Assembly: GCA_003993805.1 (NCBI GenBank)
Contig: RSEF01000003.1
Location: 65,935,818 to 65,999,817, forward strand
Direction: 5' to 3'
DNA from: Himantopus leucocephalus
Lineage: Eukaryota; Chordata; Aves; Charadriiformes; Recurvirostridae
DNA length: 64,000 bases
The notes under the pieces were generated by a model. That model ran no database searches and had not been told where the DNA came from. It worked only from the letters and a program-made list of their open reading frames with translations. Below are positions 1 to 13,757 of this stretch, piece by piece (position 1 is the first letter of the stretch; every line of letters begins with the position of its first letter). Position numbers and translations under genes: made by a program.

Positions 1-3000
1 TCTGCGAGGGTGGGTCACCTCTAGCTATGGCTCGTGCTTTGGTCGCCTCTTAGCTCACAGCAAGGCTGTGAGGGCAGAGAGGCTCCAGCTGTCTCTGCCT
101 GCTGTTCCCTGACCTTGGTAAGGGAACACTAGGGCCAGGAGAGGGACTAGGCAGTGTATGTTTTCCTGTGCACTTTTGGTCATGTTAATCGCTGAATTGT
201 ATGAGATCAGCAGCCAGCACGGACAGGAACCTCAGATGAGTGCAAGAACTGCCTCTGCTTGCGTGCAAGGTGCAGTGCTGCAGACACGTATGTTTGCAGA
301 GTTCAGCAAAGTCCAGAGACATCAGATGAATTCTCAAACATAATATTGCTGCATTAACCACGCACTCTGCCCAGTCTCTTCACAGGGCTAATTAAGTTGG
401 CTTGGCTCCTGCTGACACAGCTTTCACTTCCAGAGCTTGGGGATCTCTCCTCTCCCCTCCACAGTGCCATGTAGACTTTCCCTTTCCCTCTCATCAGATC
501 ATTTTATTTGGATAAGAAACATCCAGACCACGTATGTGTGCAATTTTGTATTAGTTGTTAATTGAATAAAGAAAAACCCCAAGAAAATACAAGCAAACTA
601 AATGAATGAAACAAAATAACATGTATCAAATGATAAAATTAATCTGATATTTCAGATATCAGATATCTATCCAATATCAATATCAGATACCTATCTAGTA
701 ACAAATATCATATCTACCCACAAACCCTACCAGCTTTGCATCCCCAGCTGAGGACAGTGATGGTCAAACAACGATTGTACCCTTTGTCTAATAGTAAAAC
801 TTAGGATACAAGCAGTCATTCACAAGAAATCCACATTTTTCTCACTGGAATCATTGGAATAAAGTCCTCAGGGGACTCTAAATGCCACGTTGAATTAAAT
901 AGTTTAAGTAATTCAGTTTTTGGTTTGTGACCTTAGCTAGAAAATGAGAACAACCTAATAAAAACCTAGAAGTGAATGCTACTCATTTGAGAACGGAGCA
1001 CCTCACTCTCTTGCCAAGTTGTTCCTGGAGAGAAGTTCCTGTGGGAGGAATCTGTCAGGACACCACCTTCTTCAAATTAAAATTCATTTAAAAAGAACAA
1101 GCCATACATGCTTGTTCTTTCCACAGTTAGAACCACTATGGTGAGTATAAAAAAACAAGTTTTCACTTAGTAATTGCAGAGTAATGTTTCAGGTGGGACC
1201 CTGAAGAGAAGAGCCTTGAAAATTGTCTCCTAAAATTTCCTTAGGCTTTTTACCTCCTACCTACAAGTTTCTCCCCTTCAAGGGGATCCCAGCAGCAAAA
1301 GCTTTCTAGCTTTCATTGTGCCTATCAGTTCAAGCAGTAAATATCCTACAGATTTAAGAAGGTCTTAAGACATGTCCCTCAATGGTTTTCTTTTAAATTG
1401 AAGCAATCAAAGACAACACACCAAATATTGCTAAGTGCATGTTAATACTGGGGGAACTGTAATCAAGGCATGAAAGGCCCCGGTTTAGTCCCGATACTTC
1501 TACTACCCTGAGGGCAGTAAGTGCGCTGCTTAAGGAATTAAAAAAGGCAGTATTTGGTTCCTGATAAACAGTAAGAGAGGTTAGGTTCATCCAAGGCTAT
1601 TTTCAGTGGTCTGATTAGGCATGTATCTAGCCTGAGCAACAGTAGAATCAGTAAACTACTCACAAGCTTCAACTTAGGATTGCTGCTAAATACTTTTATG
1701 AATGTGGAACTGGAAAAGTCAGTCACAGGCAGTAATCTGCTTGGCTCTGGCAAAAAAGCTGAGAGAATTCCAGCCAGGGAAACTGGAATTTAATAAGATA
1801 GTAAGTATCAGGGCATGATAGTTAATCGTCATTCTGTGCTAAGGTCCATTATCCTTCAAAAAGTCATTACAGTGTTACGATATCAGGAACTTTCTTGCCT
1901 TCTTGCTTTTTATTTCAAAATTAAAATGAAAGAAAAATTATCACTTCCATCTGGCTTTGCAGTTCTACAAACTGAACTATCGAAATCTGCCATTAACATA
2001 TTTATCGCATCTGTCTTCACAGCAAAATGAAGACTTATCTGGAATTAAATTGATAAGACATAAGCTGCATTTTTCATCAAATGAGTTTTCCTGCAGCGCC
2101 TCCTTTCCTTCCTCCTAACTATTTCTTTTCTGCTTCCAGAGCATTTTTCATGTTTTTAGAGCCTTTATAGAGTAGATTTAACACAAATATTTCTGCTGTG
2201 TAGCAAGAAACTTACCTTCCTAAACAAATACGTATTAGAAAACGCATGCAGGACAGCCAGGAAGGAATAGTTAAGAACAGACTTCAGGAGTTAATAATCT
2301 TTTGGCACTGGATGGTGATGAGGGAGGAAAGTGTGGTTCATTAGCAGATGCAAAAATGTGCACATGCAAATGTAAAAAAAGATGGTTTCTCTCTGATAAG
2401 TGCAGCACTGTGGCTGCTGACACTGCAGCCATGCTTCCTTTTCCTTTCTTTTTCTCTGTCCCCACTGAAGAGGAGGTTTCTCTCTCCTTGGAGTCTTCAC
2501 TTCCACTCCCTCTCTCCCCCTCTTTCCCCATATCCCGTGTACTGTTTCTCCTTGTTATTTTCCAATAGCTTTGTAAGTCCCTAATAAATAGCACGGGAAG
2601 GCTGGAAGTGGAGCCCCTACAGATTAATGATCATCCCACATTGTCATTGTGGCCAAGTTCTTGAAGTCTCTCAAAATCCCACCCCTAGCCAGTAAGTCAG
2701 GCCCCAAATCCCCCCAATTCCTTGCACTGCAGCTTCTCTATCCTCCAAGCACTACGCCCACATTGTGCTACAGGGTTTGTTTCCTCCTTCATGTTGTGCC
2801 ACATGTGCCTGATGTCCCCCAGATCCATGTGTCCTGGACCTCCCAGCACTGCATTTGTCATGTGCCCTTCCACCCNGGCCCTCCCCCCCCCCCCCCCCCC
2901 AACTTATATGACCTTGGTTCCCTGGTCCTCTTTACTGCTTTCAGACAGGCTTGTCTTTTCTTCTTCCTTGTTTCTTTCCAACACATCTCCCTGACTTGCT

Positions 3001-6000
3001 CTTCTCTCATGCAGTGAGCTGAAGCCAAGGCCACAGGCATTATCGGGTAGGAGTCGCAGGGACATCCCAAGTTACACATGGGTTTTTGACTCCTTCCCCA
3101 GCAGCACCTGTTCCAGACCTCAGCAGAATATTGGTCTTCAGCTAGGTTTTTAGGAGCAAATTGGAGCAGGCTGTAGGTGCTGACGAGTGTCAAGCCTCTT
3201 AATTCTCTTATAGGTTGGACAGTCTGAGCTGAAGGACTTTGTATTGGTACTCTGTTGCAGAGATCCTTATAACTATGTCCATTCCTGGGTCCATGACCAT
3301 TTTATGGGAACTCTATATGCATCCTGATGTCATGCTGGGCTGAAACCTGCATGTGTGTCATTCCACTTCATGTCCTGGGGCTTTCTGCAAAAGAAACAAA
3401 GCAATGCTGGCTGGAGAAGCACTCTTATCTGGATAGTGGGGGACCAGGACTGCCAGGTACCCTATGGACTCTGTATGAACCAACAGGAAGGAGTTAGAGG
3501 AGTGGGAAACCCTAAAACTCCAGTTAATAAATGACTGGAGTCTTCCTGATATTTTCAGTATGGAGAGATGGCATTAAGACCTCTTTCTCTTTTAAACAAG
3601 ACTAAAAGCTTAAAATTTTCACAGAGAAGCATCAAGTCTGTCGTAGGCACTTATTGTGGATTGATGTTACTCTCAAAACCAAATGAAGTGGGGAAGATAG
3701 CAATGTGCCTGCCAGAAGGACAGACAGTAGATAATTGCCTGAAAAACTAACAGGGCAATCTGAGGTGTAAGTCTCATTGCAGAAAGCCATTACTGCTACA
3801 GGAAATGCTGATATAGTACATGAAATTAAGGAAGGTACAGATGAACATTTGGGTATGCTGACTGATGAAAATGCCAACTGGTGAAAAGCAAATCGCTTAA
3901 TTTAGAGCTAAAAATGAATTACTTGGAGAACAAAGAGAAAAGAAATATCAAAATAAAAAGGATGCCCAGAAGAAGTTAAAAATTGGACCACATGAAAATA
4001 TGGAACCCTTGATAAGAAGAAGGAAAATCCTGCACAGGAGTTTGAGCCAAAAGCCATTGATGTCAGTAAGGGTAGAACTGGCTGGCACATTATTTTCTCT
4101 CTTGCAGAAAGTACATAAGATAACAAAACACATAACATACCAAAATCACATAATTATATATAATTACAAAGCAGGACAAAAAAGTAAAAAAATAAATCAA
4201 AAATTCTAGGAAGCACTGCAGCAGCATAGCTCTCCAAAAATATAGTTGCCGGGGGGGTCTGAAAAGCCTTTTTTTCAGCTGGGGTTCCAAGCAGCCTGTC
4301 TTTCAACGAGGCTATTCTCCAGGCTGCACTCCGTTGTTTGCCCTTCTCCTCACAGCAAGAAATTTGGAAAATTAAGTTTGTGAATAGCTGGTTACTGAAG
4401 TGCCACCTATAATGGCCTGTATTTTGGTCTGTTTGGAAATCACTGAAGAGTTTTCCAGTTTAAACTGGCCAGAGCTAATCTATAACACAGTGAATTTCCA
4501 CAGTCCCCGTACTCGTGCGATGCCTGCCTGCAGCACCAGCAGCAACCTGCCGGGAAGCTCCTGAGGCTCCGGCAGAGCCAGCTGCTGGAACTCCAGGAAG
4601 CTGCCAGGCTCTCTGACTCCATCCCTGCTCAGACACCTTCAGGGACTTCTCCGGGCTCTGAAGGCCAACTGGCATGAGGTGGCTGATGTCTCTGCTAGCA
4701 AGTCTTTCAGTCTTCAGATTCGTGGGTTTGCTCGCAAACTGGGTCCTGGGAGTGGGCCTTGGGGTGCTCTAACCCCCGTTTCACACCCAGGAACTGTTTG
4801 GGAAAGCGCTAGTTGACTCAGGTTAACACTTAGCCCAAGGATGTTTACAGGTGGTGTTTAATCAAGTGGTGTTGACGAAGCCTCTGCTAAAAAAAGAAAA
4901 AAAAAAAAAGCAAAGAAGGATGTTCATCAGCATCACTAAAGTGTTGTATGTGGTCAGTGTACAAGAAAGCAGTGACATTTCCCATTTACATTATGCCTGC
5001 CTTCATGAAATTCAAGCTTTTGCAGTACTGTCAGAGCTGGGCGTCCCAGAACTGAAAGCATCCCAGAAGGCTGGGGTTATGCTTTGAAATATATTGCCCC
5101 CTGAAATGAAATAAGTTAGTTGCTGTCAGTGGACAGCAGGGCCAAATCCCAATGGACCTGTAGGCCAACTCACATTTTCCAGAGCGTTCTTGCAGGGAGG
5201 AACTGAGTGATTATCAGGAAACAGGGAGTGGTGTGGAGACACCCACCAAATCCATTCAAATTCATAAAGACAGTCCAAGTGCTGGGCTTTCCCTCTCTGC
5301 TTTTTGAATGTGTTAGTCCGTAGACATGACATAAAATGCATGGTGATAATAAAATGAATAGTGAGGTTTATCAGTTATTATATGAGGGAGCTTTTAAAGG
5401 CTGAAAAACAATGTATTTAATGTCTCTACTGAGAAAATTAATTTCCCTTCTTTATGGACAGAGGTGTATAATTTACAGTGAACATTGTCAAGGTATTTAA
5501 CAGCATTATGTTCTTGTTCTACCTCAGGACACAAAATACTTTTAGTGGTAAATGTTTTAAATGGCAATATGTTGTGATGCTGTGGTTCAGATTTTCTTCC
5601 CATGGGTTTCTTTTCGTCTTACCTTTTTTTTAATAGAAAGTAACAATGGGTTTGAGGAGGCACAGGGTATTCTATTCTGTTGTGATTCCCATGTGATTTT
5701 CCACTGAAAAATCAGACCAAGGAGCTCAGGACTGCAATGACTGTAGGCAGTGGCGTGTATCAATGGTCCACCAGAATGAGTGTGATGGGGTCTTAGTAGA
5801 GTATCAGTTGATACTGATCAGTTGATCAGTTGATAGGAGTCACTGGAGAAGAAAAGGAGAAGAAAGAAATCTCTTTGCTAGTTTGTGGCATGTTATGCAC
5901 CACCCTGATGGACAACACAGTGGATAAAAACTGCTTCGAATCTGCAGTAAATTGGACTCTAGATTAGCTAGAGTTGAAATCTAATTATTAAAATGGGATA

Positions 6001-6401
6001 AATCTATTCCCAATGCATAGCTTTTTTTTTTAAACTTTAAATGTAGGAGTCTTTGAAAAGGTAAATAATATTTTATGTGTGAGATGAAGAAACTGTATCT
6101 GGAAGCTACTTTTACCAATCCATCTGTTTTACATAAGTGAAATATGCATGTTCTGCAGTATTAATGAGGAAAAGAGTGGCTGAGTTTGCTTGTGAATTGC
6201 TCTCATTTGAAGGGAGATGTGCCAAGCAATTGAACAGCAGCTCTGCAAGAAAATTCTGGCCATGCAAGGAGTGGTTTACAGGAGCTCAGTAGGTCTGGTT
6301 TACATTCCCACTTCTGTCACATGCTCCTTCTGTGACACCAGACAAATCACATAAATATCATTGCCGCAAGATACATGAAGAAATTGCCGTGTGTGAAGAG
6401 A
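1..6401. other. Noncoding, inferred THEMIS intron
   Basis: No exon, RNA gene or recognisable transposon was found. The open frames are short, overlapping and lack splice context or known motifs. Contents are a cluster of ATATC/GATATC-type low-complexity sequence at about 640-715, a C18 run at 2883-2900 beside a single N at 2876, an A-rich tract at about 4889-4910, and a short GATCAGTT-type tandem at about 5803-5834. It is called intron because THEMIS needs upstream exons and none is present here. Confidence 0.5.
2876..2900. repeat. Single N next to a C18 homopolymer
   Basis: An ambiguous base at 2876 is followed by C18 at 2883-2900. Long C runs are a common cause of sequencing and consensus errors, so the local length should not be trusted. 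Confidence 0.9.
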
Positions 6402-6574
6402 GAGTGTGGATTTACAGCTCATTAGTTACTTTATATGGATACTTAAATCTCAGGTAAATGCAAGATACATTGCCTTGCTTTCAGTAAGGGTCAAAGCTAC
6501 CTCACATTTACTCTGGAGCAATAACCACACAGGCAGTTGCCATGGAGTAGTTAATGAGCTGTAAATCCACACTC
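6402..6574. repeat. Perfect 23-bp inverted repeat with 127-bp spacer
   Basis: Bases 6402-6424 (starting GAGTGTGGATTTACAG) are the exact reverse complement of 6552-6574. Pairing extends inward with 4 of the next 6 bases matching. It could be the terminal inverted repeats of a small nonautonomous DNA transposon or a stable hairpin. The spacer encodes nothing recognisable, and target-site duplications were not identified. Confidence 0.7.
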
Positions 6575-9500
6575 ATTTACTTGGTGGCAACTTGTTCGCG
6601 TAGCTGTCTTCTGTGTATGAAATGGGACACAATGCTTCATTTTCCCATCTTGGATATTTATAGACACAAGCATCATTTTGCATGTATTGGTTACCACAAT
6701 AGGAATAACAGTAACAACATAAACATAATAACAATGATGATGTTCCTAGACACTAGTATGTTTTAAGCTTGCTTAAACATTTTCAACTGAATGTTAATTT
6801 ACAGAAGAGGTGCAAACACCAGGTGACTTTTGTCTAGGGCAGCTAGATTCTGAAGTGTAGATATTTGAAAGAGGAGGAAACAAGAAAGAAGAGAAGTGTG
6901 AACTTGTCACATTTAACATTGCAAGGTGTTAACCTTGAGGCTCACTAGCACCTTTGTAAGCTTGGTCTTTTGTCAACCACATCATAGTTTATTCTTATAG
7001 TAGACATCAGCCTTTGTGCTCACCTTCTGCATCTGCTGTGGGATATCCAGTGCCTTAAACCTTGCCTTCACCTGATGGCTTACAGAAGGCAGCAGTTAGT
7101 TTTAAGACATAAAGGGTTATGGACAGGAACTCAGATGCCTCTCGGAATGCCTCCATAAATTTCCTAGTTTGTGGGACTTTGACAGATGATGACATTAAAC
7201 TAAAAGTTGCATGTTAAAGGTTAGCTTGTGCAAGCATGCGAGGTGCCGGCATGGGGAAAAAATGAGAAAAGAAACTGCTACAGTATGGGTTATGTATATT
7301 TTTTTATTGATAGATCATATTGGGATAAAAAGTAGTGGGATATAACTGATGATATATAAATGAATGCTGGACCGAAAGGCCATTTTTCGAAGTCAACCCT
7401 AGCACACAGCTTTTACAGCCAAATCATTTATACTACTTGCAGTGATGGAGCAGCACCACCATTTGGATGGAAGAGCAGATTAAGGAGATAGGCTAGGAAG
7501 GTGGAATTGGGAACTAGTGAAACAGAAAAATGGGATATCCAGTTACCTTCTGTCAAACTGTGAAATGGGATTGGAAAGCAGAATTTATACAGGATGGAAG
7601 GAATTGCATTTTTGTTATAAAAAGGCTTTTTTAAGGGGGAGGATTTTTCTTTCTAAATATCCTCTTTTCCCCTTGTTAATATCCTAATTCATAACTATAC
7701 TGCCCTCATCGTCTCTCACATAAAGATGAAAAGTAGTGTACAGTAAAAAAAAAATCTGCTCTGCTTGAACGACACACAATGATTTTAAAATGAGTACATA
7801 CACGGTGGTTAACATGAAGTATCTGCTGTTTATCTGCTGCTTTGCACCTTGCTGAATAGAGACAGACCGTAGAGGTCTTGGGTTGCCTCCTACTTATACT
7901 TCATACTGCCAACATCTGACAATGTGGACACCCAGGCTACAAACCTCCTACTGATATTCCCTCTCTGTTGTCGTGGTTCAAGCAATAAGAATGTGGACGC
8001 AAAAATGTGGAAGCTAGGAGGAAAACAGAAACTAAGTCCTTAAACAGCAGGCTTAGATTTTGCATAAGGCTTTTTGTTAGTTTGCATCTTCAGAAAACAC
8101 AGAGATAAAATCCTCTCATGAAATATTGAAACCAATTCTGCTCCATATGAGCATCTGAATGTGAGATCTCCCTCTACCCTCCAAAAAGAAAAGTAAACCT
8201 TCTTATGAATGTTATGAGTTATTGAATAATAATATGCCAGTGGTCTGATGCTGCTATTGTTGAACCTAAATGAAAAACCTTATTAATCATGGATTTGACA
8301 GCTCATTCAGTTATAATAATGTTTCCTGTCAATCCAAGCTCTCATTATAATTGGATCTTACTTAGAAAGGAAGATGCTCCATTGACTGCTCAGATGGAGG
8401 AAAATACAGGTTTGAAAATGAAAATATCAGTCTGAATTCTGTTTCCAGGGAGCCTGCTTATGCATGTACAAGTTGGATAACACTTTAATCCTTGCTGTGT
8501 GTCACATTTGGACGTTGCTGTAATAAGATTCTCTCACTGCCTAGACACCAGCTCTAGAGTCATGACAGTGAAAGTGAAAGCAGGAAGAGTAAATGAAACT
8601 TTTTCTCAGGGATGCTGGTGTATCATCGCCATGACCTAGTTGCAAAGAATTAACTGAAATAGATGGCTTGTCTACGTAAAGAAGTGTGCTAGGCTGTGAA
8701 TTTGGTTACAGTTAATTTGGTTTACGGCATGGCCCTTTTTTGTGGTCACTCAGTATGCAGAAAGTGTTCGATGTTTCACGTGGCCTAGAGAGAGGATTAA
8801 TTTGCTTCAAACCAAGGCTATTCACTGTGCTGTAGGAGTGTTTACAAAGAAAGTTAGTGGCAAGGAACCGTAAATTCATACCCTAACTTACTGTGCGCTG
8901 TCTTTATAAACAAGGCCAGAGACAGGACAAACAGCTGAGAAGGTTATAAAGGCAGATGAATATTCAAGCTTAGACTGAAAGCCCTTGGAAAAGCATCTCA
9001 AATAAATGCCATTTAGAAGAGCCTCTGTGGGCAAAATCTATAAATTACATATGGAGGCCTTGATTCCATGGGTGTAGCAGAAGGAGGTGGTGTATTTCCA
9101 TACAGGTTGCAGTTCATTAAAGACACAGAAGCCACAGGGTAAGTATAACTTAGACGCAACTTAAAAAATAAAGTTTGTACAGAGAGCACTTTTCTTGGGC
9201 AGCTGAAATGATAATTCCCACAAAGTGTTCTTGTTCACTGATAAACCAATGTGGTTACTATAAATGGGAACTTAAAGTAGCTTTCTAATGAGTAGTATAA
9301 TGCCAGCAAACATGGAGACACGAATTTGTTTTCACTGCCTTGCAAGACAAGTAGCAAATAATCTGATAACATCAGGCTAATGCACAGATCAGAAAAGCGT
9401 TATAAACTAGGAAAGAAACCTGCTATTTTTAGACATGAATCGTAAGCACTCCCTACAAAAAATCATAGAGGAACCTGAAGACTTAATTTTTCACGCAACT

Positions 9501-12500
9501 TGTTTTGAGGAAAACAGAAGTTGGAAAAATCACCAGTCTGCTCTGGCAGAAAGTAAAGAGAGGCAAAGTAGCTGATGGGAAGCTGTTGCCGCTGGTGTAA
9601 AGGGTATGGCAAGTCCTTTTGCAGCTTGCATTTTGGACATGCATGTGCCTGATTGATTAACTGATGTGCAAGCAAATTTATGTCAACTTCAAGCAGCCCC
9701 CAATCCTCCTTCAAAACACACAGTTTAGGGTCACCAACGTGCTGGGATATCAGAGCCATTTGAGTCTTTGTAGTGGTGTCAGATAATGTTTTCTCATTAT
9801 GTACCAAGAGCTTTTTATTCCTGAAATGACCTGCAAGTCCAGTGGGGCTAGAAGGCAAGCAGTCCTAGCTGCAACAGAGCCAGTCTTCCTCAATATACGT
9901 ATAGAGAAAGGTCTTCCTAAGAAACCAAATGATGAGAAGAAGTAGTATTCTGATGCAGGATGAGAATGATTTTGTGATAAACTAAACAGTCAATAAGGCT
10001 CTTAACATCTAGTAGGCTTTGGGTGTGAAAAAGAAATCATAAAATTATTTTAATTATTTATTTCTCAGTTTTCACCCAAAACCTCGCCAAAGTTTAGGAA
10101 TATCTAGTACATTAATATGCCATTCTTGGAGCTTCATGTGCAGCGATACATGAGATACCTATTTTGCAGAGTACACATGAACTGTATCTTGTAAGGCTTG
10201 CGTAAGTTTAATTTAATGGAATTCATTGCACGAGTGTAAGGGCTTACTGCTTGTGTGCTTGATCCTATGGCAGATATACACACTGTGAAGAAGAGAGTAA
10301 GCAATCTTTTCTCCCTCAGTGCCTCAACCAGATGCGTCACAGAAGGGAGAATAGGCTGCAACCCATACCAGAATTTAGTAACTGTACTGAGACAATATGC
10401 TTGCTTCTATTATTTGTCTTCAATCATTGCAGCTCAGCACTATCTTTTACTTTGCTTTGTGCCAAGCAGAGACAACTTGGTCTTCACTGAGATTGCAGTG
10501 CCTGAGAGAAATAAGGACAAGGCTAAGAATGAAAATGCTGCAAATGTGAACAGGAATAACATTCCAAGAGAGAGTAGAAAGGGCTTGTTTTGGGTTTGTT
10601 GCTGTGGATTCATTTTTAAAGTTTTGTGCATGAGTAGCTGACTGATTTCTCATCTCTGAATGAATAAATAAAAGTCAAGATTTGTTTCAAGTGACTGGTT
10701 AATGTCAAAGAGGATTTCTTGTATCGATAAACTGCAAAGATCATCCAGTCATAGACCAGAAGTCATCACAGGCCTTTACAAACACTCACATAGTGTAAAT
10801 TTGTGGTGCTTATGCAATGGTTTGTAAAGTGCCTATTAGCATAAAAAACCCTTAAAATTTGCCATGGAACTATGGAATTTGTATGGTGGAATAATATTTC
10901 AAACAATATATTTCACAATATATAACTTGATCAGCAGCTGTTGAATGCATAAAATTAATATTTATATTCATGGGGTATCTGTGAAAAGGTCAAGTAAGAG
11001 ACATTTTAATCCATGTTTTCAATTTGTGGCTATATGTTTAGAGTAATAAATCATAGCAGCTTTCAAAAATAACAACAGCAACAATAATATATGAATCTAG
11101 AATTTCTATGGACTGTAGATTAAACTGATTTGTTTTTCCTGAGCACCTAAACACATTTTCTTTATTTGTTGGTTGTGATCTCTTATGTAATTACAAAAAG
11201 AGATTTTGATACCTAATGGCATAAAATATTATGCTAACAATTTCAAATTAATGGGTACTTCCAGCTTATTTCAAAAGACACGTTGCCAAACACTACCACC
11301 ATATTTTTCATAGATTTTTCAAGTGTAAATACATTTTCAAATGTATAAATGTAATTTGTATTTACAATTTTCAAATATAAATACACTTTTTCACCCTGAC
11401 TGCAGGTACAGCACAGTTGTAATAAAACGACAGTCTGTGACACTAATTTGTTGATTTAAAAAATCCTTTACAAATGTTTTATGTGCTTACACATTATATG
11501 CACCCCTAACCAAAATGTCGTGCTTGGGTTTCTCTCATCATGTAGTGTTGTTCAGATGTAACCACAAAGAAACCTCTGCTCTGATATGAAAATACCTGTC
11601 AGAGCGTTTGGTTTTCTAGCTGATGTTGTTCATTAGGCAGCGCCAAATGGTTTCCTTTCTGAAACCCGTACTACAAGCTCTCTTTTGACTGCTCTGCTGT
11701 TTGTCTTACTGCTCAGCTGTGACTACATTTTGATGCCTATGTTCTGTCTCAGTCTGTCTGTGCTCAGATGGATGGACCTCCCAGGACACATGCAGACTTG
11801 GTTTAAGGAAATACAGCTCCATTTGCTTTAATGGAATTGAAACTTCTTCCGAGAAGTGCGAATTTGGAAGATTTGTTTTGGGAGAACAAGATGGCAAGTG
11901 TGTTTTCTTCAGAGCTGGGCCAGCACGCTGCAGTGACGGACGGGCTGCGACTGCCCAGCTCCAGAGAAAGGCGCCTTTGTTTAGGTGGCGACAAGCTTGC
12001 TACATCTCTAAGCTCCCGTTATGGTCTGTACTGTCAGCAGCACCTAGAGAGCTAAGCAGACACTTTGTGGTTAGCTGAATCACTTTTTAACTGTATTGAT
12101 GAGGTTTCCTGACTGTAGTCAGAGAAAGAACGTGTGGAGCATGTAGATAGGTAGATGTAGTTATATACATTTTTGTGCCTTGATCTGGAGCTGAACTCCC
12201 CCCATGGCATAGTAATTAACCAAAACTGAGTAATAGGCACCTCTTTTTCATGATAGAGCTGTGATTAGTGCCTTTGCATAGGGAAAGGATCACCACATTG
12301 TGGCTGCAGGTACACATGAGGCCCATCAGCAGTTCAAGCAAAGTCCTGATGCCATGGCTGTGTGACTTCAACACCGCAGGGTTGTGCAGGTACAAGGTCT
12401 GAGGGACAAGGTGCAACCCTGGTTCAGTAAGAAGGGCTTCGCCAAGGAAGACTGGGGCTCAGGTGTCCCTGTGTCATCCAGGAACCTACAACAACCCTAC

Positions 12501-13709
12501 TTGTAGTGGAAAAATCACATTCTCAGAGGATTGTGTTCCTCCCCAGCCTATGACCTGCTCTATTGTCTTGCCTTTTTGGCTCTCCCAGGTATGTGGCATG
12601 TGTCTTAGTTTCTCAGCCTTATTCAGGAGACTTACGGTGTCTGGAAGTTTGGCCATGTGCATGTCAAGGATGGAGTTCACTCCTGTACAGAAACAGGCAT
12701 AAACATAATTTACACATAGACACTCAAAACAAAGATTTGAGAATCCATGCTTTCCTGTTGTTCACATTTCATTCTTACTGAAGTGAGATGTTCAGCAAAA
12801 ATGTATAAGTAAGCGCTTAAAGGAATTACTTAGTAAGGCTGGGAAATTTTTATGTTTCTTAGATTTGTTTTTCTTAAATAAAACTAATTATCATCATGCC
12901 AGTTCTCTCTGGGCAAAGAGATAAAGTAAGAATTCAATTGTAAGCTAGTCCTCTTGTTTCCACAGCTCTTGCAATGCCAGTAATTGAAGGGCATACTGGA
13001 TTGGAGGATGTCTAACAGATCCTTGTTTTCATCCACCACACTGCTTTGTAGCATTTTTTATAACAGGTGCTAGGGGCACAGGTGGGAAGATCCATGCATG
13101 TTTCAAAGGCGTAAGAAACACTAACTGCTCACAAGAGACAACAGTGGCCTTTTTTTTTTTCAAACTCTTATTTAAAAACAGGTTGTGTTTGCTTAGCAAT
13201 TCAGTCTTTGTTTGAAGTCTTGAAATTCTTGAGGAGTATCCTTTACCCTCTGCAAATATACACGCACAAAATAAGTCAGAAAAGATGAAAAGTGTTTATT
13301 TTGACAGTCTAACCCTATAGCATGTCCTATGCTTCTCTTACAAGATGAATAACGGGGATTTCTGAAGACTTCATCTTCACTCCTGGTGAAGATGTAAAGT
13401 ACCAGCTTGAATTAAAAAAACAATTCCAGTAAATTTTTAATACCTTTGTTGTGACAAAGAAAACTTTAATTACATGAATTTACATTTGAAAAAACCATTT
13501 ACACAGAAGTGTGTATGGATTGTATTCCTGCCATAAATTTTGATTCTTATATACTGAAACATTGTGCACGTCAATGTGCCTGTTCAGGTTCCATTTCAAC
13601 TATAAGAGAGTATCCATGTGTTATGGTTTTCCATTCCTCATTGGTAAATAAATTGTAACAATTTGCTAAAATTCTGCCCCATACGTATAGGGTTATATAA
13701 CTGAATAAG

Positions 13710-13757
13710 TCTTCTCCTCTCCCTCTCCCTCTCCCTCTTCCTCTCCCTCTCTTTCCT
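13710..13757. repeat. CT-rich simple repeat (CTCCCT)n
   Basis: Several adjacent CTCCCT/CTCTCC units with point changes make a short polypyrimidine microsatellite. Confidence 0.8.

Noticed and set aside
2302..2594. Overlapping frames on both strands with Lys/Glu-rich or Ser/Pro-rich peptides
   Set aside because: Purine/pyrimidine-biased low-complexity DNA yields such peptides in several frames at once. There is no exon signal.
9463..9858. 131-codon open frame on the - strand
   Set aside because: No recognisable family, no splice context and ordinary composition. Several frames of this size are expected in 64 kb.
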